A DNA stretch of 42,742 bases from a bacterium (GTDB taxonomy: Bacteria > Planctomycetota > Planctomycetia > Kolteriales > Kolteriaceae). The DNA lies in NCBI GenBank assembly GCA_019753235.1, contig JAIELF010000071.1, positions 1-42,742 on the forward strand. The letters run 5' to 3'. The position numbers and the translations under genes are program-made. Below, one piece after another: positions 26,147 through 34,247 of the stretch (position 1 is the first letter of the stretch; the number at the start of each line of letters is the position of its first letter). The notes below the pieces were generated by a model that had not been told where the DNA came from, searched no databases, and was given only the letters and a program-made list of their open reading frames with translations.

Positions 26147-26500
26147 CTAGGGTGAGGCAGGATCGGCTGATGCCGGTTCGTCGGTCGTTCGATCAGAGGT
26201 GTCGGTCATGGTTGGCTGAACGTCTTCAGAATCGACGGCCTGGTACCGTTGGCGAAACGCTTCCTCAATGAAACGCTCCGCGATCGTTCCGACGAAGTAG
26301 CCGGTCAATCCCCAAGCGAGGTAGTGAATCATGGCATTCTGCAATCCCGTCACCAAGTCGGGATGATGCAGAAGACCTAAGAAGCACTGACAGGCAAAAC
26401 CAATCAATGCCCAGGCGGCCGCGACTCGTCTTCCCACCGGAAGATCACCTTTTGCTACTAGGTCTCTCTCCTTCGAAAAAGTACCGACTTCGAATCCCAT
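26147..26500 (-). CDS. Small two-helix membrane protein in flagellar operon, unknown function
   Basis: A 117-residue protein between flhF and fliA on the same strand. Two membrane segments are visible: about residues 25-45 (VAAAWALIGFACQCFLGLL) and 55-75 (AMIHYLAWGLTGYFVGTIAERF). The cytoplasmic N-terminus is charged; the C-terminus is acidic, Thr/Asp/Pro-rich and probably disordered. I do not recognise a family. The position is where flhG (the MinD-like ATPase) normally sits in flhA-flhF-flhG-fliA operons, so it may be a motility accessory protein; that is inference from location only. The ATG has only a weak GGGG upstream. Gap to flhF is 169 bases and to fliA 194 bases, so tight coupling is not seen. 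Confidence 0.7.
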   Translation of the reverse strand: MGFEVGTFSKERDLVAKGDLPVGRRVAAAWALIGFACQCFLGLLHHPDLVTGLQNAMIHYLAWGLTGYFVGTIAERFIEEAFRQRYQAVDSEDVQPTMTDTSDRTTDEPASADPASP

Positions 26501-26669
26501 CCCCGAAAGTCGGTTCTCTCGCCTTTCGTTAGATCGGCAGACAGAGAGCCAGATAATCAGTTATTTCGTTAAGATCGATTCACACGTTTTCTTTTGCAGC
26601 ATCCCAGTCGTTTTCTCGCCACTTTGAACAAATGAGTTCATGTCATCTCCCACCGCGAACGCCTCTCGA

Positions 26670-27809
26670 TCAGTCGATCGATTCACTTGCTTCCATGGGC
26701 CGACGAGCAATTTGCCCCATCGCCCAACGAGCAAGCGAAAGAGGTTCCGCAGGTTGAAGATCACCTCGAACACTCTGTCCCAAGCAGAGGTAAGTGATCG
26801 GCACCGGCGAAATCATCGCTAGGCCGGCCACGGCTCCTGTCCCAGGGGTCTCATCAAGTTTCGTTAAGATCAGATGCTGGTAGTCCAGATCGCGGAATGC
26901 GTCAAGCGAAGCTCGGGCAGAACTCTCGCGAATATTCGACGACATGACCAGCGCCTTGGTGATCCCACGCTCGAGAAACCGAGCGAGATCCGCCATCTCT
27001 TTTTTCTCGAGTGCCGCTCGGCCCGGCGTATCGATCAACATCAATGTCCCACGCGGTTGACGCTCGATCAGTCGGCGAAGCTCGGCCGGTGTTTTCGCCA
27101 TCGACCAACCGACGCCGAAGATCTCCGCATATCGGCGAATCTCATCGGCAGCGCCGACGCGATACTCATCAATGGTCACAAGATGTACCGGTCGGCCCAA
27201 CTCGAGAGCATGTGCGGTAAGCCGGGCAACGGTCGTCGTCTTTCCGACGCCGGTCGGTCCGATAAGAGCCAGGTTCATGATCGTTCGATTCTCGATTCCC
27301 TCGGCCGTGCGAATTCGCGAAGCCAAATGCGTGACAAGAATGTCGATCAATTCGCGATCGTCCACGGTTGGGCTTGGCCGCGAAGCAGACGTCGCGATTT
27401 CAAGCAACTCACTCACAATGTTCTCTGGGAACTCGATCGAACGAAGATACTCTTCCAGCTCGCTTTTGGGACGAGCGGCATGAAGGCCAGTGGTCGGCAT
27501 GCCGGACATCCGGTCGACCAATCGTTGCAGCCGACGAACTTGATCTTCGAGTGAACTCGTTGAAGGGGCCGGTCGCGTACGCTCGGTCTCTTGTGCTGAA
27601 AGAGTGCCGGTGCGGACCGATAGCTCCTTCTGTTTTGACGTACCGGCCGACGCTGTCACCTCGACGTGCGGCCCCTTTTTGCTTAAGAGGCCCTTCGGTT
27701 TGATTTGTCGGGTATGCAGAATAATGGCATCGGGGCCAAGCGATTCTCGCACACGCGCAAGCGCCTCGTGCATCGTCGGGGCCGAGAACGTTTCGACCGG
27801 CGGCGTCAT
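26670..27809 (-). CDS. flhF: Flagellar biosynthesis SRP-type GTPase FlhF
   Basis: An SRP-family GTPase that sets flagellar placement and number, often polar. The 379 residues have an N-terminal region with ALARVRESLGPDAIILHTRQIKPKGLL, shared with FlhF, a variable linker (about 50-115), the N domain of helices, and the G domain: P-loop GPTGVGKTTT (184-193), TIDEYRVGAADEIRRYAEIFG, DTPGR (instead of the usual DTAGR) and LTKLDET. GGGGAGGA precedes the ATG at 27809. It lies 109 bases downstream of flhA. In most polar flagellates it works with FlhG; no FlhG gene is adjacent here. Cytoplasmic, membrane-associated. Confidence 0.95.
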   Translation of the reverse strand: MTPPVETFSAPTMHEALARVRESLGPDAIILHTRQIKPKGLLSKKGPHVEVTASAGTSKQKELSVRTGTLSAQETERTRPAPSTSSLEDQVRRLQRLVDRMSGMPTTGLHAARPKSELEEYLRSIEFPENIVSELLEIATSASRPSPTVDDRELIDILVTHLASRIRTAEGIENRTIMNLALIGPTGVGKTTTVARLTAHALELGRPVHLVTIDEYRVGAADEIRRYAEIFGVGWSMAKTPAELRRLIERQPRGTLMLIDTPGRAALEKKEMADLARFLERGITKALVMSSNIRESSARASLDAFRDLDYQHLILTKLDETPGTGAVAGLAMISPVPITYLCLGQSVRGDLQPAEPLSLARWAMGQIARRPMEASESID

Positions 27810-27918
27810 GAAGAAGTCCTCCCCAAGCGAGTCGACGTTCCCTTTGCTTTCCTCATCGTTGACTTAGTCACATGCGGATTGCGGTCGTTCTTCGTGATGG
27901 TCCATGCTTCATGAGAGA

Positions 27919-30069
27919 TCATGTGCTCGCTCCTGCGGGTTGGCGGGCGGGACTTCGCTGCTGATAGCTGACCATGCCGGCTGCTTCGATTCTTGTATCT
28001 CGCGTGATCTCGTTGTAACTGAGAACGATCAGGTTCGGAATCGTTTGCATCGTCATTTGCTTGATGCCGGCCCGGCACGTGGGGCCAACCAGAAGGATCA
28101 TCGGCCGGCCTTGTTGAGCAAGCCGCTTCACTTCGCTTGCGATTGCTTCGCTGATGCCGCGAATCACCACCGGCGAAAGTTTGACATTCAGTCGGTCGGT
28201 GTGCTCGATGCCGCCGGCAATCATGTCTTCGGTCGCCGGGTCCATGGTCACGGCGTGAATCGTTCGGGTCGTGTCGCGATACTTCTCACAGATCGATCGG
28301 CTCAGTCGGTGCCTGACGTACTCGATGAGAATGTCTGGATCTTTGGTTCGGGCAGCGTAATCACCGATCGTTTCGAGGATCGATTCCATGTCGCGGATCG
28401 AAACTCCTTCTCGAAGTAGTCCTTGCAGAACTCGCTGAATGTCGCCGATCTTCATCAGATCAGGCACCACTTCTTCGACCACTTTCGGCGAATTCTGCTT
28501 CACCACGTCGATCAACTGCGAGACTCTTTCACGATTGAGCAAGTCGGCTCCGTGCCGTTTGATCGTGTCCGTCAAGTGCGTGGTCAGAACGTGAGCCGCT
28601 TCAATGACGGAGTAACCCAACAGCTCGGCACGCTCCTTGGTGGCGGCATCGATCCAGTACGCATCCTGTCCAAAAAGAGGATCTTTGGTCTTGAGGCCGT
28701 TGATCTTCTCCGCCGACGTTCCGGTGTCAATGGCGAGGAAATGTCCTGGATAAACCGTCCCGCGATCGATCTCGATTCCCTTCAATCGAATGAGATAGTC
28801 GTTGGGCTCAATGTTAGGATTGTCGCGAAGTCGCACGCCCGGCAAGATCATCCCAAACTCGATGGCAAGCTGCTTTCGAATCAGCACGATTCGATCTTCG
28901 AGATCGCCTCCCTTTCTCCGATCCGCGAGCGGAATCAGACCGTAGCCGACCTCGAGTTCAAGCGCATCGAGCTTGAGAGCGTCTTCAATCTTCTCGGGGG
29001 GACGCGTCGGCGATTTCTCCTTGAGGGCCTTATCTTGAGCGACTTCCCGTTCCACTCGGGACTTCTCTTGCCGCAACAGATAAGAGCCGCCAAAACAGCA
29101 TGCCGCCAAAAAGCTCAGCGGGATCGCCGGCAAGCCGGTTCCAGCCAGACCCAACATTGCCAAAGAAGCCATCGAGCCACCCGCAATGTTCAGCGCTTGG
29201 GGGCTCGACGTGAATAGCTGAGCGGTCAGTGTCTTGCCGAGATCGGTCGATTTCGATTGACGGGTGACGAGAAAGCCGGCCGCCAAAGAGAGCAAAATAG
29301 CAGGGATCGCGGTCACGAGACCGTCGCCGATCGTCAATCGCGTGAAGATCTCGGCGGCGGCGGCGACCGGCATGTTGTAGTAAAACACGCCGAGCGTCAG
29401 GCCGCCGACAATGTTGACAGCGGTGATGAGAATGCCGGCGATCGCATCGCCGCGAACGAATTTGCTGGCACCGTCCATGGCCCCGTAGAAGTCGGCCATC
29501 TGCGAAATCTCTTCGCGGCGCGCCTTCGCTTCTTTCTCGTCAATCGTGCCGGCATTGAGGTCGGCATCAACAGCGATTTGCCTTCCGGGCATCCCATCGA
29601 GAGCGAATCGCGCCGCCACTTCTGACGTTCGGACCGAGCCTTTGTTAATCACCACGAACTGAACGATGAACAGGATGATAAAGATCACGATTCCGAGAAT
29701 CAGGTTGCCGCCCGCGACAAAGTTGCCGAACGCGTCGACGACATGGCCGGCCGCAAGAGAGCCTTGCTCGGCGGCATTGGTGAGAATGAGTCGTGTCGTC
29801 GCTATGTTCAACACAAGCCGATAAAGCGTGGTGGCCAGAAGCACCGTCGGGAAAACAGAGAAATCGATCGGCCGGGCGATCGTCATCGTCCCCACCAGCA
29901 CGAGTACCGACAGAAGAATGTTGATCGAAAGCAACAAGTCCATCACCGCCGTCGGCAACGGCACGACGACAATGATCAGGCACATCAGCACCGTGATCGG
30001 AAGAACCAATCCTTGGTTCTCCTCGAGGATGCTGACGAGGCCTGTCGATTTTGTTGACTCGGACGCCAT
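27919..30069 (-). CDS. flhA: Flagellar export gate protein FlhA
   Basis: The large export-gate component of the flagellar type III secretion system. About 716 residues, normal length. The N-terminal part has around eight membrane helices (first: LPITVLMCLIIVVVPLPTAVMDLLLSINILLSVLVL) and the conserved cytoplasmic FHIPEP-type segment between helices 4 and 5 (SEVAARFALDGMPGRQIAVDADLNAG, EKEAKARREEISQMADFYGAMDGASKFVRGDAIAG). The C-terminal cytoplasmic domain binds chaperone-substrate complexes (DPLFGQDAYWIDAATKERAELLGYSVIEAAHVLTTHL). ATG 30069 is preferred over an earlier in-frame codon at 30084. It leads the series flhA-flhF-small protein-fliA. The type III homologue SctV/InvA is less likely, given the fliA/flhF neighbours. 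Confidence 0.96.
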   Translation of the reverse strand: MASESTKSTGLVSILEENQGLVLPITVLMCLIIVVVPLPTAVMDLLLSINILLSVLVLVGTMTIARPIDFSVFPTVLLATTLYRLVLNIATTRLILTNAAEQGSLAAGHVVDAFGNFVAGGNLILGIVIFIILFIVQFVVINKGSVRTSEVAARFALDGMPGRQIAVDADLNAGTIDEKEAKARREEISQMADFYGAMDGASKFVRGDAIAGILITAVNIVGGLTLGVFYYNMPVAAAAEIFTRLTIGDGLVTAIPAILLSLAAGFLVTRQSKSTDLGKTLTAQLFTSSPQALNIAGGSMASLAMLGLAGTGLPAIPLSFLAACCFGGSYLLRQEKSRVEREVAQDKALKEKSPTRPPEKIEDALKLDALELEVGYGLIPLADRRKGGDLEDRIVLIRKQLAIEFGMILPGVRLRDNPNIEPNDYLIRLKGIEIDRGTVYPGHFLAIDTGTSAEKINGLKTKDPLFGQDAYWIDAATKERAELLGYSVIEAAHVLTTHLTDTIKRHGADLLNRERVSQLIDVVKQNSPKVVEEVVPDLMKIGDIQRVLQGLLREGVSIRDMESILETIGDYAARTKDPDILIEYVRHRLSRSICEKYRDTTRTIHAVTMDPATEDMIAGGIEHTDRLNVKLSPVVIRGISEAIASEVKRLAQQGRPMILLVGPTCRAGIKQMTMQTIPNLIVLSYNEITRDTRIEAAGMVSYQQRSPARQPAGAST

Positions 30070-30230
30070 TCGAAACTCTCGCACCTGCCTAAAGGATGAA
30101 AGGCTACCCGAATCCTAACGGTCCCCACGACAAAAGGTGGGTCGTTCGGGCTTTGGGTAAGCCGGGCAAAGTGAGATATCCCTTGGTGTGCGGCAGGCTA
30201 TAGCCGGGGGGATCGAATGAGTCTATGCGA

Positions 30231-30277
30231 GTTCGGCAACGCGTGAACGCGAGTAGCCGAACCCCTCCTTCGAGGGG
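30231..30277. repeat. Two adjacent hairpins upstream of flhA
   Basis: Hairpin one pairs GTTCGGC (30231-30237) with GCCGAAC (30256-30262), with an internal loop and an inner CGCG/CGCG stem closing a TGAA tetraloop. Hairpin two pairs CCCCTC (30262-30267) with GAGGGG (30272-30277) around CTTC. They share one base. Neither has a T tract. Both lie about 160-210 bases upstream of the flhA start, so a leader-RNA structure or a DNA binding site is possible. Confidence 0.5.
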
Positions 30278-30339
30278 AAGATCGCGAGCACTGTTTGGGA
30301 TCGCCGTTCAAATGGGCACAAGACATTTAGGTTTGCGAC

Positions 30340-30448
30340 AAGCAACCTGTTGACTCGTGGATCACCGCGACGGCCACTTCAAACAGATCGCCTGCCGGCA
30401 ATTTGCTTTTTGGGGCTCAAGTCCTTTTCATGAGTCAACAGGCTGCTT
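30340..30448. repeat. Spaced imperfect inverted repeat, possible MITE remnant
   Basis: The left arm (30342-30359) and right arm (30429-30446) match at 16 of 18 positions when one is reverse-complemented; the core is CCTGTTGACTC versus GAGTCAACAGG. The match extends a few bases outward and inward. The arms enclose 69 bases. No open reading frame or transposase lies inside. No target-site duplication is evident on inspection. A short non-autonomous element or a large hairpin downstream of the 79-residue gene are the two readings. Confidence 0.45.
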
Positions 30449-30487
30449 TCAATCTGCACCGGATCTGATTCATTTTCCGTGAATCGT

Positions 30488-30727
30488 TTAGCCGATTTCC
30501 TTGGCTCGATCCGGTGCAAGTTGCCAGATGACATTCCGGACCGTGTTCGGCCGGATTCGCTCCAATTGCACTTCCACTTGCCCCGTGCCTCTGGAACTGT
30601 CATCCAAATTGTAAAGGTCGGCTACCTCTTCTGCTTGAATCACCATCAGATGATCGAGCAACTGATCGCGTTCGTTGTTGCTTAGGGTCAAGATCTCGTC
30701 GAGAATAGTGCGGGCTCGGTCGGTCAT
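30488..30727 (-). CDS. Small protein resembling addiction-module component N-terminus
   Basis: A 79-residue, probably cytoplasmic protein with an excellent ribosome site (GGAGGG, spacing 5) before its ATG at 30727. Residues 1-30 (RARTILDEILTLSNNERDQLLDHLM) form an amphipathic helix pair similar to the ILxxALxLxxxERxxLxxxL pattern in the putative addiction-module component family (TIGR02574-like). The remainder (EEVADLYNLDDSSRGTGQVEVQLERIRPNTVRNVIWQLAPDRAKEIG) is mixed. No RelE-like toxin gene is adjacent, so a toxin-antitoxin role is not supported by context. It may simply be a small lineage-specific protein. It is divergent from a small zinc-ribbon-like gene. Confidence 0.65.
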   Translation of the reverse strand: MTDRARTILDEILTLSNNERDQLLDHLMVIQAEEVADLYNLDDSSRGTGQVEVQLERIRPNTVRNVIWQLAPDRAKEIG

Positions 30728-30917
30728 CGTGTCCCTCCGCAGAAAATGCTGGCTCTATCCACCGTGCTCGTGGGTTGAGCATTCTCTCCGGCCGCCGGAG
30801 ATGTTTCTCCTTTTCGTCGGCCACGTATAGCTTGCAGAATGTTGATTTGAATAGGTAGCTATTTTCAATGACAAAACGTTATAGAGAATCGTTGCAATAT
30901 CGTTAGAATTGTCAGTA

Positions 30918-31250
30918 ATGTCGCAGGAGATGAGACGTTTGTTGCTCGCCTTTTCTTTGGATTGTGTGACTCATTGGCGAGGGTATTCGCTGTCGGTATG
31001 CGACCGATGCCATCGGCCCGGCGTGATGTCGATTCATGAATCGAAGCGGGTTCTTCGATGGTGGCAGTGCGTGCTTTGGGAATCAAACAACGTGCTGTAT
31101 CATGCGATCTGCTGTCCTCATTGCGGCGATCAAGAAGTTCATTCGGGCGGAGCGGCCGACTTTCATCACTCGGATGATCCCCATGTTCTCATCGAGGTCT
31201 GTCGACCCAAGCATCGGCAAGCATTTCTGGAAAAGGCGTCGTCCCTTTGA
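30918..31250 (+). CDS. Putative small zinc-ribbon protein
   Basis: A possible 110-residue cytoplasmic protein. Two cysteine pairs, CDRCH (about residues 29-33) and CCPHCG (about 69-74), are spaced like the knuckles of a zinc ribbon, with a histidine-rich stretch after the second (FHHSDDPHVLIEV). Codon choice (frequent cga, gat, tcg, gag) looks like the other genes here. There is no clear ribosome site before ATG 30918 or the alternative at 30909, and the upstream region is AT-rich. I do not recognise the family. It might be a leaderless transcript or a false call; the cysteine pattern is the main support. Confidence 0.5.
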   Translation: MSQEMRRLLLAFSLDCVTHWRGYSLSVCDRCHRPGVMSIHESKRVLRWWQCVLWESNNVLYHAICCPHCGDQEVHSGGAADFHHSDDPHVLIEVCRPKHRQAFLEKASSL

Positions 31251-31288
31251 AGGTTGCAGAATGCTGATGATTTCGCTGAGGCGTTTGG

Positions 31289-32803
31289 CTAAGGAGCGAC
31301 CGGCGTCTCGCGTTTGCCGGTGGTACGGATCGGTGGAAGCTCGGTTCCTTCCCTCATGTCGAGTTTTACCGTATCCCGCTCAAAGGTGAGTTTGATCGTC
31401 CAGTGATTGATGTTGCCGATCTCATCAAAATCGATCTCGAAAGTGTTTCCATTCCATTGGCCGACCGAAGCGGCAGGCTCGCCGTAACGAGCCGGCGAAA
31501 GTCTCGGCACGCCATCCAGTCCGATAGTCAAATCAAGATTCCCTTGGCGATGAATTCTCGGCAATTCAAGCTGAATTCTCGCTTCATTGGAATTGATGAA
31601 CGAAAGGCGAATCGCCTCCGCGTAAGGATTGGCTCCCATCCGATAGCGAACGCCGTCGATTTGCTCGGCGATCACGGGCATCGGGGCGATGGGACGCTTT
31701 TGAGGTGGCTGCGCTGCCCGCTGGATCGCTTGTCCTCGCTTCTTTTGCTCGTCGGGAGATTCAGAACGCGGGGTTTCCAGAACGGCCGGCACAATATCCT
31801 TGTCCCACAGATCGTCGATCTGCTTCTGTTGTGCTCGGCTCGCACCGGCCGTGGTGACGACGATAAGGTCGCGGGCTCGGTCGATCCAGATCCGTTGACC
31901 GCCGCGACCCTGAAACGCGATTAAATCGTCGGCCAGCCAAATCTGGTAGCCGTAGTGTGGCAAGCGTTTGTTGCCGGTCGTTTCCACGTGTGGCATCGTC
32001 ATCTCGTTGATCCATTTTTCTGACAGGATTTGCTTGTTGGCCCATCGACCATGATGCAGCACCAGCAGCCCCAGCCGAGCCATCGCTTCGCTTGTCAAGC
32101 GAAGATCGCCCCATCCCCACGAGATCCCTTGTGGATCGCGCGGCCAAGCAAGATCGTCAACGCCTAGGGGGCCGAAGATTCCCTCTTTTGCCACTTCGTC
32201 GGCTGGCTTCCCTGTTGCTTCGGTGATGACGGCCGAGAGCAAGTGAGGGTTGCCATTGAAGTATTCGAACGCTTCGCCGGGGGGGCGAGCCGCCTTCACG
32301 TTGAGGCAGTACTGCACCCAGTCGGGGGACTGAAACATCTGCAGTTGGCTGAGGGCTTGCTGATAAAAGCCGAGCCCCGATCGCATGGTGAGAACATCCG
32401 CGAGCCGAATCGACCGCTTGCGATCGTCGAGCTGCAAGATCGTTCGACGAGGAAATGAATCGACCAATCGAGCATCAACTCCCGCGAGAAGGCCCCGGTC
32501 GATCACTGTTCCGAGCGTCATCGCCGTCACCGTTTTGGTGCAACTGGCGATGTCGTGCTTGCTGCCGACCGAGAACGGGTAGAACGTAACATCAAGCACG
32601 ACGTGGCCGTGCCGAACCACCATGAGCGAGTGAATGCCAGGGTTCTTATCGATGAGGGACTCGACCATCGTGGTTAGCCGGGCGGAGTCTATCCCCTGTT
32701 CGGACGGACTCGAACGAGGCCATTCCTTCGCGGGAAAGATCGGATCGCTCCCGCCTATCGTGGATAGTCCGCAAAGCGCGATCAAGGTGATGCCGAGCCC
32801 CAT
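31289..32803 (-). CDS. Secreted serine hydrolase, class C beta-lactamase family
   Basis: An exported serine hydrolase of the beta-lactamase class C/penicillin-binding (DD-peptidase/esterase) superfamily. Residues 1-18 form a signal peptide. The nucleophile motif is SCTK (Ser87, Lys90), followed by the Tyr-x-Asn motif YFN (181-183). Near the end of the catalytic domain GRGGQRIWID replaces the KTG-type triad as in many family members. A C-terminal domain of about 120 residues (GANPYAEAIRLSFINSNEARIQLELPRI) is beta-rich and typical of planctomycete versions. AGGAG precedes the ATG at 32803. Whether it acts on peptidoglycan, esters or D-amino-acid peptides cannot be told. It is divergent from nagA, 95 bases apart. 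Confidence 0.9.
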   Translation of the reverse strand: MGLGITLIALCGLSTIGGSDPIFPAKEWPRSSPSEQGIDSARLTTMVESLIDKNPGIHSLMVVRHGHVVLDVTFYPFSVGSKHDIASCTKTVTAMTLGTVIDRGLLAGVDARLVDSFPRRTILQLDDRKRSIRLADVLTMRSGLGFYQQALSQLQMFQSPDWVQYCLNVKAARPPGEAFEYFNGNPHLLSAVITEATGKPADEVAKEGIFGPLGVDDLAWPRDPQGISWGWGDLRLTSEAMARLGLLVLHHGRWANKQILSEKWINEMTMPHVETTGNKRLPHYGYQIWLADDLIAFQGRGGQRIWIDRARDLIVVTTAGASRAQQKQIDDLWDKDIVPAVLETPRSESPDEQKKRGQAIQRAAQPPQKRPIAPMPVIAEQIDGVRYRMGANPYAEAIRLSFINSNEARIQLELPRIHRQGNLDLTIGLDGVPRLSPARYGEPAASVGQWNGNTFEIDFDEIGNINHWTIKLTFERDTVKLDMREGTELPPIRTTGKRETPVAP

Positions 32804-32898
32804 GATTTTCTCCTGGCAGATGTGGATCAGGGATTCCTAGGAGTCATATGGTTAAGGTGACGATTGTCATCGATATCGCCTAGCGAGGGAGTAAGAGA

Positions 32899-34062
32899 TT
32901 GTCCCATTCGCAACATCGGCGTCTCCGCTCCTTCGATACGGGCGAGGTTGTTGACCTGGCTTGGAACGGACCGTTGATTGAACATGTCGGCCGCGCGCTT
33001 GAGACAAGCGGGAAAAATATCTCCTGGGTCGCGCCAGGTTTTGTTGATCTGCAGGTCAACGGCGTCGCGGGGGTCAACTTCGGGGATCCGGAGATCTCGC
33101 GAGAGGATTTTGTCCGCGCGTCTTCCAACCTGGCTCAGCATGGCGTCACTCACTTTTTGCCCACACTGATTACGGATCGCGCTGACCGAATGGAGCGGGC
33201 GCTCGGTCGATTGGCGGAGCTCGCCCATGATCTGTCGCTGGCGGGCGCGGTGCTCGGGTTTCATCTGGAAGGCCCCTATCTTTCCGCGGAGGATGGCCCA
33301 CGGGGCGCGCACCCATTGGCTTACACCAAGGATCCCGATTGGGATGAATTCTGTCGTTGGCAGGAAGCAGCCGACGGCATGATCCGCATGATGACGCTGG
33401 CTCCGGAGAGGAAAGGCGCGATCGCATTCATCGAGAAAGCGACTGCCGCCGGTGTTCACATCGCGATCGGTCACACAGCCGCGAAGCGCGAGCAGATTCT
33501 CTCGGCCGTCGATGCGGGGGCGACCCTCTCGACGCATCTGGGGAATGCCGCCCATGATCGAATTCAAAGGCATCACAACTATATCTTCGATCAACTGGGC
33601 GACGATCGGCTGTGGGCGAGTTTGATTGTCGACGGGCATCATCTTCCGCCGCACCTGGTGAAGATTTTTGTTCGAGCCAAAGGGTTCGACCGCATCATTC
33701 TTGTCAGCGATGCCGTCCAGTACGCGGGGCTGCCGGCCGGGATTTATGATGGCGGACATCGGCAATGGGAGGTTCGCGATGACGGCTTCATCGGCATCGT
33801 GGGAGAGCCTCGCTTGGCGGGAAGTGGATTGTTGCTCTCTCGGGCGATCGAGAACTTCACGTCTTTCTTGGGCGAGAAGGTCCCTGCGAAAGCGATTGCC
33901 TGCGTGACATCGCATCCCCGCTTTTGGTTGTCGGGCGAAACGACGGAGGACTGGCTGGCACGGGGCCAAGAGGCTTCGCTGGTCGTGTACGATTGGGACA
34001 TGTCGGCTGGCCGAATCACGATTCGCGAGACGATACGACAAGGGAAAGTTATTTTCGGCTAG
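32899..34062 (+). CDS. nagA: N-acetylglucosamine-6-phosphate deacetylase
   Basis: A cytoplasmic amidohydrolase removing acetate from GlcNAc-6-phosphate to give glucosamine-6-phosphate, used in amino-sugar catabolism and cell-wall recycling. It has the family's early APGFVDLQVNG, where Gln52-x-Asn54 replaces the His-x-His of other amidohydrolases as in E. coli NagA. The metal ligand Glu124 (FHLEGPYLS), His192 (IGHTAA), His213 (STHLGNAAHD) and the catalytic Asp271 (LVSDAV) are all present. A late GSGLLLSRAIENF is also typical. The start is TTG 32899 with GGGAG 9 bases upstream. At 387 residues it is normal length. No nagB or PTS gene is nearby. A specialised paralog on a related substrate is possible. 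Confidence 0.9.
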   Translation: MSHSQHRRLRSFDTGEVVDLAWNGPLIEHVGRALETSGKNISWVAPGFVDLQVNGVAGVNFGDPEISREDFVRASSNLAQHGVTHFLPTLITDRADRMERALGRLAELAHDLSLAGAVLGFHLEGPYLSAEDGPRGAHPLAYTKDPDWDEFCRWQEAADGMIRMMTLAPERKGAIAFIEKATAAGVHIAIGHTAAKREQILSAVDAGATLSTHLGNAAHDRIQRHHNYIFDQLGDDRLWASLIVDGHHLPPHLVKIFVRAKGFDRIILVSDAVQYAGLPAGIYDGGHRQWEVRDDGFIGIVGEPRLAGSGLLLSRAIENFTSFLGEKVPAKAIACVTSHPRFWLSGETTEDWLARGQEASLVVYDWDMSAGRITIRETIRQGKVIFG

Positions 34063-34247
34063 TTCGCAACACGGATTCCATCCAAGAGTCCTGTTTCACC
34101 AACGAATATGATTTCGTTTGCGTAGGGACTTTAGGAGTAAGAAGTGGACACGCGTCCCCGCATCTCTTGGGGGCATCGAGTCTACAATACATGAACGCCG
34201 TCGCCGACAGAGTGGTCGGGGACGCGGGGTTGAAGGAGGGACGAAAG

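Larger units (their letters stand above)
30070..30487. other. Intergenic region upstream of flhA with hairpins and an inverted repeat
   Basis: A 418-base non-coding stretch. It contains two adjacent hairpins at 30231-30277 and a widely spaced imperfect inverted repeat at 30340-30448, both annotated separately. No convincing sigma-28 or sigma-54 promoter was seen upstream of flhA. The left part presumably holds the flhA promoter. No gene is supported here. Confidence 0.5.

Noticed and set aside
26561..26773. 70-residue minus-strand frame overlapping the end of flhF
   Set aside because: Out of frame with flhF and without a plausible ribosome site or domain.
32827..34041. Minus-strand open frame opposite nagA
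   Set aside because: The plus strand has all NagA active-site motifs; the minus frame has none.
34152..34225. 8-bp inverted repeat GCGTCCCC/GGGGACGC before the YugP-type gene
   Set aside because: Short and widely spaced in GC-rich DNA, so a chance match is likely.
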